Shown here in pieces: positions 1 through 7,203 of a DNA stretch of 14,841 nt (its first letter is position 1; every line of letters starts with the position of its first letter). The notes beneath the pieces are model-generated. The model worked only from the letters and a program-made list of their open reading frames with translations. It was not told the origin of the DNA and ran no database searches. Origin of the DNA: Gammaproteobacteria bacterium (lineage in GTDB: Bacteria > Pseudomonadota > Gammaproteobacteria > Pseudomonadales > Pseudohongiellaceae); contig NYWC01000003.1 of the NCBI GenBank assembly GCA_002684935.1, forward strand, positions 37,880 to 52,720, given 5' to 3'. The position numbers and the translations under genes are program-made.

Positions 1-230
1 TGAAAGTCAGGTACTCGAGAAAATAAACAAAGTCGCTAATAAGTCCTGCCGAGATAATCGGCGAGATCAGACGAAATAGCAGCATCATTTGTACCGCGCC
101 GGCAACAGCCAATTTTGAGATATTCGCGAGCGCTGGTGCGGTAGCTCAGCCACAGCGCTGCCAGCACCATTAGATTGAACAGGTGAAAAAAAATCATGGC
201 CACCATAATGATGATCAGCATGACGTCCAT
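1..230 (-). CDS. Membrane protein fragment, apparent frameshift, runs off left edge
   Basis: From ATG 230 the frame encodes a very hydrophobic N-terminus (MDVMLIIIMVAMIFFHLFNL), clearly a membrane segment, then changes to a polar, Cys/Arg-rich tail that stops at TAG 36-38. Another minus-strand frame, open from a TGA at 146-148 to the window edge, reads as natural membrane protein (AVAGAVQMMLLFRLISPIIS, then GLISDFVYFLEYLTF). Joining the two after about residue 38 gives one continuous membrane protein. Removing one base at the T4 run at 113-116 would do this. The 3' end lies outside the window. There is no good Shine-Dalgarno before ATG 230, so a start at one of the nearby internal ATGs (221, 206, 197) is possible. 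I do not recognise the family. It is divergent from the DUF488 gene. It could be a sequencing error, a real pseudogene, or a genuine 64-residue protein. Confidence 0.4.
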
Positions 231-242
231 GGAATTGCTAAT

Positions 243-251
243 TGCTATAAT
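243..251 (+). promoter_or_regulatory. Extended -10 promoter for the DUF488 gene
   Basis: The bases TGCTATAAT match the extended -10 consensus TGnTATAAT exactly. No good -35 box stands 17 bases upstream, which extended -10 promoters tolerate. The predicted start of transcription, near 258, leaves a leader of about 22 nt before ATG 280. The box lies in the 49-bp gap between two divergent genes, on two tandem ATTGCTA copies (234-247). Confidence 0.65.
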
Positions 252-279
252 TACCCCTAACGCAAGGTGTGCCCACTAA

Positions 280-876
280 ATGTCAGTTAATCTATACAGC
301 ATCGGTTACGCGACCAAGCCGCTTACCAAATTCATGGCCCAGCTTCAAGGATTCGAGATGGATGTGGTGGCAGACGTGCGCTCGGTACCCTACAGCGCCG
401 CCTTTCATGACTACCATCGCGAGCCCCTGCAGCGCGCGCTCAGGCAACAAGGCATTAGCTATGTCTATCTTGGCAAGGAACTCGGGCCGCGCTCAACTAA
501 TCCCGCACACTACGACGAAGCGGGCCAGGTGCAATACGACCGCCTGCAGCGCTCAAACAATTTTTTAGATGGCATACAGCGCATCCGCGCCAGGCTAGCT
601 AAGGGGCTCAACATTGCCCTACTTTGTGCAGAAAAAGACCCGGCATTTTGTCATCGCAGTCTCCTGATTGGTCACCACCTGGCGCGGGCTAACGTCCTGC
701 CAGTGCAGCACATCCTATTTGATGGTGAACTGGAATCCCAGGCTGAACTTGAGCAGCGCCTGGTGTCAATGCACGAATTGGGACAGGACCTGTTCGCCAC
801 AGCGGATGATCTCACCAAGCTCGCCTATAAACGCCAGGTGCAGGCCGGCAGCTACCGAAAAGCTTTCGATTCCTGA
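280..876 (+). CDS. DUF488 family protein
   Basis: A 198-residue cytoplasmic protein with the DUF488 hallmarks: an N-terminal SIGYATK motif (residues 7-13), DVRSVPYS (32-39), and the Cys-rich CAEKDPAFCHR motif (116-126). This family is widespread and mostly without proven function; the conserved Cys and His residues suggest metal or nucleic-acid chemistry, but nothing here decides that. The start at ATG 280 is supported by AAGG at 263-266 (a longer than ideal spacing) and by the extended -10 box just upstream. An overlapping frame beginning at 269 has no family resemblance. The gene stands alone, divergent from the membrane-protein fragment and convergent with the S9 peptidase 53 bp downstream. 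Family assignment is firm; function unknown. Confidence 0.9.
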   Translation: MSVNLYSIGYATKPLTKFMAQLQGFEMDVVADVRSVPYSAAFHDYHREPLQRALRQQGISYVYLGKELGPRSTNPAHYDEAGQVQYDRLQRSNNFLDGIQRIRARLAKGLNIALLCAEKDPAFCHRSLLIGHHLARANVLPVQHILFDGELESQAELEQRLVSMHELGQDLFATADDLTKLAYKRQVQAGSYRKAFDS

Positions 877-896
877 GGCCCTGCTTCTGCCTGCAT

Positions 897-912
897 CTCC
901 GGGCGGAGTTTT
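897..912 (+). terminator. Weak terminator-like hairpin after the DUF488 gene
   Basis: CTCCG (897-901) can pair with CGGAG (904-908), followed at once by TTTT (909-912), about 20 nt after the DUF488 stop codon. The stem is only 4-5 bp with a very tight loop, so it would be weak. It lies in the 53-bp gap between convergent genes. Confidence 0.3.
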
Positions 913-929
913 GACCCGAAGACTAACGC

Positions 930-2969
930 CTAGTCCTGTGCCTGGAGATCGCTGCGATAACGCGCGAACCAGGCCAGGATGTTATCCACCTTGGCGATCT
1001 GGTGAGAGGGGCGTCCGGCGATGCCATGGGAAGCTTCCGGCACCCGCACCATGGCCGTGTCTACCTGCTGCAGCTTCAGTGCCTGATAATACTGCTCGGA
1101 TTCCGCAATGGGGGTGCGGTGATCGGCTTCGCCAGTGAGCAACAGAGTTGGCGTTGTGACATTACCCACCAGAGACAAGGGCGAGCGCTGCCAGTAAGTA
1201 TCAAAATCTTCCCAGGGCATATTCTCAAACCAGTAGCGGGTTACACCTTCCGGAATATCACTGTATAGCGCATGGCTGATCCAGTTGATCACCGGCTTGG
1301 ATACCGCTGCGGCAGCGAAGCGATCCGTGTTACCCACAATCCAGGCCGTGAGCACACCGCCACCGGAACCGCCGGTGACAAACAGCTGCTCTTCATCGAT
1401 GAACCCCATCTCGATGACGGCGTCTACCCCTGAAATCAGGTCATCATAGTCCTGACTAGGATAATTATGGTGGATCTCGTTGGCAAACTCGTAGCCGTAG
1501 CTGGTTGAGCCGCGGGGGTTGGTATACAGCACCACGTAGCCCGCCGCCGCATAGAGCTGGACCTCGGTGGAGAAGTAAGGCCCATAGGCGGTGAAGGGCC
1601 CACCGTGAATTTCCAGCAGCAGCGGATAGTCCTCAACCGCATCAAAGTCAGGTGGCGTCACCAGCCACCCGTATACATCGTGGTCACCCACGGAAGAACG
1701 CCAGCTGATCTCACGCACCTCGCCCAATGTTTTGTGATCCAATAGGTCAGCGTTGAGATCAGTCAATTTATTGGCGCTGCCAGCGCGCCCAATCGCGACG
1801 TCTGCCGGACGCTGCGCATCTCCAGCCGAGTACGCGTAGGCGCCATTGTCGGCGACCGAGTAGCTGCCGCTGGTGTAGGGACGACTGATACCAACACTGC
1901 CTATATCGGATAATAAAGGAGAAACGTTGCCTTCCATATCCAGCGACGCCAGGTTGCGCTTACCGAAGTCATCATAGGAGATCAGTAGCTGTGAAGAACT
2001 GCCGGCCCAGTCCAACGAGTCTACGGAGCGATCCAGATCATCGGTGAGAACGCTGACCTCGCCACTGTTTACATCCAAAATATTGACCTGGGTGTTGTGA
2101 TAACCCATGCGCTTATCGTCATAGCCAAGATAGGCGATGCGGCTGCCATCGGGTGAAAACGCCGGCGCGAAGTCAGGGCCATCACGGTTTGTTAGTTGTG
2201 ACATCTCACCACTGGCCAGCTTGACCGACCACAGATCGCTATTCTGCTGGCGATATTGCCAGTCCTCGTTGCGATTGACAGAAATTACGATCTCTTCACC
2301 ATCGGGGGACCAGCTCAGGCTGCCGCTATGGTTATAGTCGCCGCTAGTAATTTGTCTGGGTGTACCTCCATCTGCTGGCAGGACAAATACATGGGTGTAT
2401 CCCGCGTCGAGATAGCCGCGGCCATCGGAACGATAGTTCAGCTGATTAATTACAGTAACACCTGGCGCCCAATCGGCACCTTCCGGCTTGGCTGGAGGCG
2501 TGGCCAAGGTCATGCCCTCGCCTTTCACCAGAGCAGAAAACGCGATGTGCTTACCGTCTGGCGACCAACTCAGGCCGCGGGGCGAGTTTTCCAGGTTGCT
2601 CAAGAGTGCAGTCTGGCCTGTATCCATCCAGCGCACATAAACTTCCGGGCCCCTGCCCTCAGCGCTGGAGACATACGCCAGACGGGAACCATCAGGTGCC
2701 CAACGTGGGCTGGAATAGGAGTCTGCCCCGGATAATAGCGGTCGATGATTGGAACCATCGGCATCCACAATCCAGATATTGGCCCGGGTAGAGTCGCTCA
2801 TGATGTCATTGGCATGACGCGCATAGACGACCTGGGATCCATCGGGTGAAATTTGCGGATCTGTGGCAATCTCCATCTCGAATACATCGGTGTTAAGGAA
2901 AGGGTTCTGGTGATCATCCGCGAAGGCGGGTGCGCATAACAAAAGGGTCAGCAGGGCCAGGCGCAACAT
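930..2969 (-). CDS. Secreted S9 family peptidase (prolyl oligopeptidase / acylaminoacyl-peptidase type)
   Basis: A 679-residue serine peptidase. A signal peptide (MLRLALLTLLLCAPAFADD, cut probably after AFA) points to export. Residues about 35-400 form a beta-propeller with repeated WSPDG/WAPDG/FSPDG (PD40-type) motifs. The C-terminal alpha/beta-hydrolase domain has HGGPF (455-459, oxyanion region), the nucleophile elbow GGSGGG with Ser535 (codon 1365-1367), Asp616 in GEADHRTP and His648 in EASHG, a complete triad. Such enzymes cleave short peptides, trimmed by the propeller's size filter. The frame stays open to 3092, but I chose ATG 2969: it has CCGGAGA six bases upstream, starts a proper signal peptide, and lies below a good promoter (3004-3032). 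The longer version would read through the neighbour's terminator. It converges on the DUF488 gene. Exact substrate unknown. Confidence 0.93.
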   Translation of the reverse strand: MLRLALLTLLLCAPAFADDHQNPFLNTDVFEMEIATDPQISPDGSQVVYARHANDIMSDSTRANIWIVDADGSNHRPLLSGADSYSSPRWAPDGSRLAYVSSAEGRGPEVYVRWMDTGQTALLSNLENSPRGLSWSPDGKHIAFSALVKGEGMTLATPPAKPEGADWAPGVTVINQLNYRSDGRGYLDAGYTHVFVLPADGGTPRQITSGDYNHSGSLSWSPDGEEIVISVNRNEDWQYRQQNSDLWSVKLASGEMSQLTNRDGPDFAPAFSPDGSRIAYLGYDDKRMGYHNTQVNILDVNSGEVSVLTDDLDRSVDSLDWAGSSSQLLISYDDFGKRNLASLDMEGNVSPLLSDIGSVGISRPYTSGSYSVADNGAYAYSAGDAQRPADVAIGRAGSANKLTDLNADLLDHKTLGEVREISWRSSVGDHDVYGWLVTPPDFDAVEDYPLLLEIHGGPFTAYGPYFSTEVQLYAAAGYVVLYTNPRGSTSYGYEFANEIHHNYPSQDYDDLISGVDAVIEMGFIDEEQLFVTGGSGGGVLTAWIVGNTDRFAAAAVSKPVINWISHALYSDIPEGVTRYWFENMPWEDFDTYWQRSPLSLVGNVTTPTLLLTGEADHRTPIAESEQYYQALKLQQVDTAMVRVPEASHGIAGRPSHQIAKVDNILAWFARYRSDLQAQD

Positions 2970-3003
2970 GGGCAGTCTCCGGATAAGCAGGGGTGGATGG
3001 CGA

Positions 3004-3032
3004 AGCATAGGCTGAAATTCATTGGATGTCGA
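3004..3032 (-). promoter_or_regulatory. Sigma70-like promoter of the S9 peptidase gene
   Basis: On the minus strand TCGACA (3032-3027; 5 of 6 to TTGACA) is followed after exactly 17 bases by TATGCT (3009-3004; 4 of 6 to TATAAT). Transcription would begin near 2997 and give a leader of about 28 nt to ATG 2969, which agrees with the Shine-Dalgarno-supported start. Confidence 0.45.
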
Positions 3033-3069
3033 AGGTTTGAATTTCCGCAAGTGCAAAGCACCAGGCATG

Positions 3070-3102
3070 AAAAAGCCCAACGGGTGCAGCACCGGTTGGG
3101 CT
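3070..3102 (-). terminator. Rho-independent terminator of the 3151-4200 gene
   Basis: AGCCCAAC (3074-3081) pairs perfectly with GTTGGGCT (3095-3102). An inner stem GGTG (3083-3086)/CACC (3090-3093) follows a single G-G mismatch and closes a 3-nt loop. On the minus strand the stem runs straight into TTTTT (3074-3070). It lies about 50 nt downstream of the stop codon at 3151. There is no U-tract on the plus strand, so it acts on minus-strand transcription. Confidence 0.85.
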
Positions 3103-3150
3103 CTTCAAATTCAGGCTGGCTGTGGTGAGACAGCCCAACCGGTTTGGCGA

Positions 3151-4200
3151 CTAGTCGTCATCGGAACCACTTTCGGCTTCGACTTCCAGGCGGCGGGCGC
3201 CGGCCAACATGCCGGGCATAGCGTGATTGCCTTCGTGGCAGGCATATTCGTACATCTCACCGTCCATTTCATGGAAGCTCAGCTCTGCGGTCCAAGGCTG
3301 CACGTAGAGGTTGTCGTCTTCAACCGTAAATTGATACACGATTTCAGTATCTGAGAAGCGCTCAAAGCGCTCAATGATTCGACCCTCGGCAGTGATTGGC
3401 ACCGAACTTTCGGCCATTTGCTTGGGATTAATATTGACTGTTTCTACCACCAGTATGCCGTCTTCATACCAGCCAACGGAATCACCCAGCCATTGCTGCA
3501 GCACGGCAGGTCGTCGGTTCGCGTGGGCTTCCTCAGCAGAGCCATAGAGAGGAATGATCCTGGCATCGTGCGCCATCTCAACAGTGATGATCACATAATC
3601 ATCGGACTGCACGATTTCATAGGTGCTGTTATATAGGGTGCCCATCATGCCGGGACCAGCGGTGTTGCCAAAACCCAGCAGGCATCGCTCAGCCAAAGGA
3701 AATATCTCTGGCCCTTCGTCGGCACCAACGCCGGTCAGGTAGCGCGCGCCATAGTTGCGCACATCCCAATCGGGCTTGGGCTGCTCCAGTCTTGGCACGC
3801 GGCCGTTTGGTGGATCAATAATATAGGAAGTGCGGTATTCACCTTTCACATAGGCCAGGGTTGAACCGGGATCGGTCCAAAATAGATTGTAGCCACGCAG
3901 ACCAAAGTCCTGGGAACCTACCGGTGGTGCACCGGTCTCCGGATCAATAGCCGGGCCGCTCTCGATGTTATCCGCGGAAATTCCAGCGAGACCCATGTTG
4001 GCCACCATGGCCACAGCTTGGTCCGCGGTTACCACCAGATCTTCAATACCACGGGGGCGAGTCAACCCAGTGCGCGAGGCATTGGTCCAGGTACCAGTCA
4101 ATTCAGGGCGCTCCGCGCTCTGGGCAAAAACCAAGCCTGAGCAGGCTACGGAGAGGCCGAAGATAACGGAACATAGTGACAGCTTTTTGCTGTTATTCAT
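3151..4200 (-). CDS. Uncharacterised secreted protein with C-terminal YACHEGN motif
   Basis: A 349-residue exported protein. Residues 1-26 form a signal peptide, with cleavage likely after VFA (24-26); VAC at 18-20 is a poor lipobox. The mature part begins with PELTGTWTN, followed by a DPPNGRVP motif (129-136), ERCLL (171-175), a conserved-looking WLGDSVGWYEDGILVVET block (237-254) and YACHEGN (319-325). I recognise this pattern from a large, unnamed family of periplasmic proteins common in proteobacteria, often with several paralogues; I know of no proven function. Cys173 and Cys321 could form a disulfide, and the tail ESGSDDD is acidic. ATG 4200 has AGAGGG (4208-4213) seven bases upstream. 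The leader holds two competing hairpins (4221-4257), and TACAAT (4272-4267) is a possible -10 box without a clear -35. It ends in a strong terminator and is divergent from the DUF1080 gene. Confidence 0.85.
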   Translation of the reverse strand: MNNSKKLSLCSVIFGLSVACSGLVFAQSAERPELTGTWTNASRTGLTRPRGIEDLVVTADQAVAMVANMGLAGISADNIESGPAIDPETGAPPVGSQDFGLRGYNLFWTDPGSTLAYVKGEYRTSYIIDPPNGRVPRLEQPKPDWDVRNYGARYLTGVGADEGPEIFPLAERCLLGFGNTAGPGMMGTLYNSTYEIVQSDDYVIITVEMAHDARIIPLYGSAEEAHANRRPAVLQQWLGDSVGWYEDGILVVETVNINPKQMAESSVPITAEGRIIERFERFSDTEIVYQFTVEDDNLYVQPWTAELSFHEMDGEMYEYACHEGNHAMPGMLAGARRLEVEAESGSDDD

Positions 4201-4220
4201 GACAAAACCCTCTAGATTTC

Positions 4221-4257
4221 AGGCAGCTACGCTGCCTTTCCCTGCCACCAGCGGCAG
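4221..4257 (-). promoter_or_regulatory. Two adjacent hairpins in the leader of the 3151-4200 gene, able to pair alternatively
   Basis: On the minus strand the order is CTGCC (4257-4253), GGCAG (4246-4242), AGGCAGC (4237-4231) and GCTGCCT (4227-4221). The first two form a 5-bp hairpin. The last two form a perfect 7-bp hairpin with a 3-nt loop, ending 8 nt before the Shine-Dalgarno AGAGGG. Segment 1 can also pair with 3, and 2 with 4, so the two states exclude each other. No U-tract follows, so transcription termination is unlikely; an effect on translation or mRNA stability is an inference. Confidence 0.35.
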
Positions 4258-4311
4258 TCAAATTCCATTGTACTATTTCTCGCCTTGGCATTCCCCCAAT
4301 TTTCGACCCTC

Positions 4312-4329
4312 AGCCGAAAGCTTTCGGCT
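4312..4329. promoter_or_regulatory. 18-bp perfect palindrome between divergent genes, candidate operator
   Basis: AGCCGAAAGCTTTCGGCT is a perfect uninterrupted palindrome centred on AAGCTT. It lies between the starts at 4200 (-) and 4462 (+), about 110 and 130 bp from them. With no loop it is more typical of a dimeric regulator's binding site than of a terminator. The binding protein cannot be named. Confidence 0.4.
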
Positions 4330-4461
4330 CGTGTAAAGACATTGAATTACCTCAGCTTATGGCGCTACCCTGCATGGCTTAGGGACGGGTTTATCCGCGA
4401 CCCTATATTTTCCCTGCTTTCCAATAATCCAATAACGATCGCGAAAAACCGGAGAATGAAC

Positions 4462-5082
4462 ATGACTAGAGTGTTGCGCTGTGTGAGCAAAATATTCCTG
4501 CTAAGCGTTGCTGCCTTGAGCGGCACTATCATTGGCTTGACCAGTGGTGTTACTCAGGCCGCCGAAGGCGAATGGATCACCCTTATCGACGGCACCAAGG
4601 GCATGGAGAATTTCAATATCGTCGGCGACGCTAACTGGAAAGCCGAAATGGCCTCAATCCGCGCCACCCAGGGCAGCGGAGCATCCTGGCTGGTGAGTAA
4701 GCAGAGCTATAGCAACTTTGAACTGCGGGTGGAGTTCTGGGCTACCCATGATGCCAACAGCGGCGTCTATATGCGCTGCCAAAATTCGGAGCGGATTACC
4801 GACCGGAATTGCTACGAAGCCAACATCTTCGACCAGCGCCCGGAAGCCGCCTATGGCACCGGCGGCATTGTCCACGTTGCACCGGTATCAGAGCCATTGC
4901 CAAAGGCCGGTGATCGCTGGAATATCTACAAACTGATATTGGATGGTGATCATTTGATCGTAGAATTAAACGGCGAGCGAACAGTGGACGTGAGCGATAA
5001 CAAGCTGGCCAGTGGCCCCTTTGCTCTGCAGTGGGCGCGCGGAGAACTCCGCTTTCGCAAGGTGCAGATCCGGGAAATCTAG
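4462..5082 (+). CDS. Secreted DUF1080 (3-keto-disaccharide hydrolase fold) protein
   Basis: A 206-residue exported protein. Residues 1-33 form a signal peptide ending TQA, just before AEGEW. The mature part is a single LamG-like beta-sandwich of the DUF1080 / 3-keto-disaccharide hydrolase family: WITLIDGTKGMENF (38-51), FELRVEFW (86-93), NSGVYMRC (99-106), YEANIFDQRP (118-127), the WNIYKLILDGDHLIVELNGE strand pair (153-172) and FALQW...LRFRKVQIREI at the end. Members act on, or bind, sugars; the small size suits a one-domain form. Cys106 and Cys117 may pair. I chose ATG 4462 because GGAGA (4451-4455) is 6 bases upstream; ATG 4456 is too close to it. The frame extends up to 4285, but through non-coding-looking sequence. 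A possible -10 is TATATT (4404-4409), without a convincing -35. Divergent from the secreted protein at 3151-4200. Confidence 0.85.
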   Translation: MTRVLRCVSKIFLLSVAALSGTIIGLTSGVTQAAEGEWITLIDGTKGMENFNIVGDANWKAEMASIRATQGSGASWLVSKQSYSNFELRVEFWATHDANSGVYMRCQNSERITDRNCYEANIFDQRPEAAYGTGGIVHVAPVSEPLPKAGDRWNIYKLILDGDHLIVELNGERTVDVSDNKLASGPFALQWARGELRFRKVQIREI

Positions 5083-5131
5083 TTCCTGGAGGCCTGAACC
5101 CGGGAAATCTGGGTGATGAAAATAAAGCCGG

Positions 5132-5356
5132 CTAATTGGCCGACGTGCTGAGCTGATCGATTAGTCTCTGCAACACGGCAGGTGCGTCTGCTTTTCGCGC
5201 CACCAACTCCTGCAAATATCGCAGGGGCGGATCCTCGCTGCGGAATGCTGTAACGCCCAGCTGCCAATTTCCCCTGCCGGCGCCCATGCCAGACGATGAT
5301 CGACGTAGCCCAGGGGAAAGCGCGGCCATCCCGAACCATTGCCAGCCCGCTGTCAC
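5132..5356 (-). pseudogene. Degenerate coding remnant downstream of the malic enzyme gene
   Basis: This stretch reads like coding sequence broken by frame changes. From about 5270 down to TAG 5132 one minus-strand frame gives natural text (QLGVTAFRSEDPPLRYLQEL, then VARKADAPAVLQRLIDQL). Before that, the same frame is Arg/Ser-rich nonsense, while a neighbouring frame reads WPRFPLGYVDHRLAWAPAGE. A GTG at 5356, seven bases after the malic enzyme stop, could start a 74-residue frame, but it lacks a Shine-Dalgarno. I do not recognise the family. It may be the decayed 3' end of a gene lost next to the malic enzyme, or a small intact ORF. It fills most of the 280-bp gap between the DUF1080 and malic enzyme genes; nothing else is visible there. 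Confidence 0.25.
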
Positions 5357-5362
5357 ACCCGA

Positions 5363-7063
5363 CTAGCGAGCGCGCATCGCGACCCGTCGGTATTCGCGAT
5401 ACTCCGGCACCCAGAAATTCCGCTCAATGTGGCCCAATAACTCCTCCTCGCTAGTTTGCAGGGCCCAACCTTCCGCCTGGGCAACCCTGCCGACAGCAAA
5501 GGCGATCTTCTTACTGATATCGGTGAGGGAAGTAAGCGGAGGCAGAATCCCCACAGTTGGATCCGATGATTCAGGCACCAATTCCGCGAGCGTCATGCTC
5601 GCCACCATCAGCATCTCATCGGTGATACGCGATGCCATGGCGGAGATTACGCCAAGGCCGATGCCGGGAAAGATATAGCTGTTATTGCACTGCGAAATCT
5701 CGAACTGGCGACCATCGTATTCGACCGAACCAAACGGGCTTCCGGTAGCAACTATTGCCTTTCCCTGGGTCCACATCATTATCTGGGCAGGATGTGCTTC
5801 CGCCAAGCGTGAGGGATTACTTAGCGGGAATATAATTGGCATAGCGCACTGTGCATGCATGTCTTTAATAACGGTTTCAGTGAATAGGCCGGGAATGCCC
5901 GAGGCACCAATCAATGCTGTAGCTCTGGCGTTTACAACCACATCTAGCAGACCCGGATAGGGGTTGTCGCCTCTCAACTCCCAGTCTGCAATCGCCGTCT
6001 TAGGCTGTACCAGCCGCTCCTGAAAATCCGTCAGGCCCGGTGCATCTTCTACCAGCAGGCCGTTCTTATCGACCATATAAATTTGGCTGCGTGCAGTTGC
6101 TTCGTCCAGGCCCTGGGTAACCATTGCAGCGATAATCAGTTCTGCGATACCACTGCCAGCGGAGCCGGCACCGACAAAAACCAGACGTTGGTCACGCAAC
6201 CGCTCACCCTTCTTTTTGCAGGCTGCAAGCAGCGAACCCAGGGTAATAGCGGCGGTGCCCTGAATATCATCATTAAAACAGCACACCCGCTCACGATGGC
6301 GCTGCAGCAAGGGCATGGCATTAGGCTGGGCAAAGTCTTCAAATTGAATCATAACGCCGGGCCAGCGTGCCTGCACTGCGTCGATGAACTGGTCGATGAA
6401 TGCATTATATTCGTCCTTGCCAATGCGAGGGTGACGCACCCCCATGTACATGGGATCTTCCAGCGCCTGTTGATTGTTAGTGCCAACGTCCAGCGCGACC
6501 GGCAAGGTGTAGGCCGGAGAAATACCGCCGCAGGCGGTGTACAGCGAGAGCTTGCCAATAGCGATACCCATACCACCAATGCCCTGATCGCCAAGCCCCA
6601 ACACCCGCTCACCGTCGGTGACTACCACAATCTTGACCTTATCCTTGGTTACGCTGCGAAGAATTTCATCCATGTATTCACGCTCGCCATAGGAGACGAA
6701 GATACCGCGGGCGCTGCGATAGATATCCGAGAATTCCTCACAGGCATAGCCGACCGTTGGGGTGTAAATAATCGGCATCATTTCCACCAGGTGTTCAGAT
6801 AGCAGGCGATAGAATAGCGTTTCGTTATTGTCCTGCACGGCACGCAGGTAGATGTGTTTGTTGATAAGCTCATCAAAACTGCTGTACTGGTGATAAGAGC
6901 GCTCCACCTGCTCATCAATACTTTCGTAAACCGGCGGCAGCAAGCCAATCAAATTGAAGTTGCGCCGCTCTTCCGACGAGAAAGCAGAGCCCTTGTTCAG
7001 CAATGGTGTTTCCAACAAAGAAGGGCCGGCGTAGGAGATATAAATTGGCTTGTTAGTAGACAT
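5363..7063 (-). CDS. maeA: NAD-dependent malic enzyme
   Basis: A 566-residue cytoplasmic enzyme, almost the same length as E. coli MaeA (565). It converts L-malate and NAD to pyruvate, CO2 and NADH, drawing on the TCA cycle for pyruvate. The catalytic set is complete: Tyr100 in IIYTPTVG; Lys171 in GKLSLYTACGG (general base by comparison with human mitochondrial malic enzyme); metal ligands Glu242 and Asp243 in FEDFAQPN and Asp266 in the FNDDIQGTAA signature; the dinucleotide loop GAGSAGSG (298-305); and LSNPS (414-418). NAD rather than NADP preference is inferred from the MaeA-type length and N-terminus. ATG 7063 is preceded by a weak CGGA. It is a single gene after a 140-bp gap that contains the palindrome CCACGCGTGG (7171-7180). 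Confidence 0.95.
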   Translation of the reverse strand: MSTNKPIYISYAGPSLLETPLLNKGSAFSSEERRNFNLIGLLPPVYESIDEQVERSYHQYSSFDELINKHIYLRAVQDNNETLFYRLLSEHLVEMMPIIYTPTVGYACEEFSDIYRSARGIFVSYGEREYMDEILRSVTKDKVKIVVVTDGERVLGLGDQGIGGMGIAIGKLSLYTACGGISPAYTLPVALDVGTNNQQALEDPMYMGVRHPRIGKDEYNAFIDQFIDAVQARWPGVMIQFEDFAQPNAMPLLQRHRERVCCFNDDIQGTAAITLGSLLAACKKKGERLRDQRLVFVGAGSAGSGIAELIIAAMVTQGLDEATARSQIYMVDKNGLLVEDAPGLTDFQERLVQPKTAIADWELRGDNPYPGLLDVVVNARATALIGASGIPGLFTETVIKDMHAQCAMPIIFPLSNPSRLAEAHPAQIMMWTQGKAIVATGSPFGSVEYDGRQFEISQCNNSYIFPGIGLGVISAMASRITDEMLMVASMTLAELVPESSDPTVGILPPLTSLTDISKKIAFAVGRVAQAEGWALQTSEEELLGHIERNFWVPEYREYRRVAMRAR

Positions 7064-7170
7064 TGAATTCCGATAGACAGGGTTTTCTTAAATAGTGGTA
7101 TCGTATAACGGCAGCAAAGTTGGTAACGTTGATGAGAAAGCCTAGTAATTCCACCAAGTAGGGTAGCGCC

Positions 7171-7180
7171 CCACGCGTGG
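7171..7180. repeat. 10-bp palindrome upstream of the malic enzyme gene
   Basis: CCACGCGTGG is a perfect palindrome in the 140-bp gap between the kinase/GH stop (7204) and the malic enzyme start (7063). It is too short to be a convincing terminator and has no U-tract. A regulator half-site pair is possible, but a site this short could arise by chance. Confidence 0.2.
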
Positions 7181-7203
7181 TAATCCATTTGCTGAGTATA
7201 ATT

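Noticed and set aside
2256..2735. 159-residue plus-strand ORF inside the S9 peptidase gene
   Set aside because: Antisense shadow of the beta-propeller coding region, with Cys/Trp-rich unnatural text.
2970..3092. N-terminal extension of the S9 peptidase by 41 residues to a start at 3092
   Set aside because: The extension would cover the promoter and the upstream gene's terminator, lacks a Shine-Dalgarno and hides the signal peptide; ATG 2969 has all the expected signals.
3118..3135. GGCTGT/ACAGCC hairpin just after the 3151-4200 stop
   Set aside because: A 6-bp stem without a U-tract, overshadowed by the strong terminator at 3070-3102.
4285..4461. Upstream extension of the DUF1080 protein to ATG 4285
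   Set aside because: The added sequence covers the palindrome and promoter region, is not protein-like, and the signal peptide starts properly at 4462 behind GGAGA.
6083..6802. 239-residue plus-strand ORF inside the malic enzyme gene
   Set aside because: It lies wholly antisense to a fully conserved enzyme, shows no recognisable motifs, and its length follows from codon bias on the other strand.
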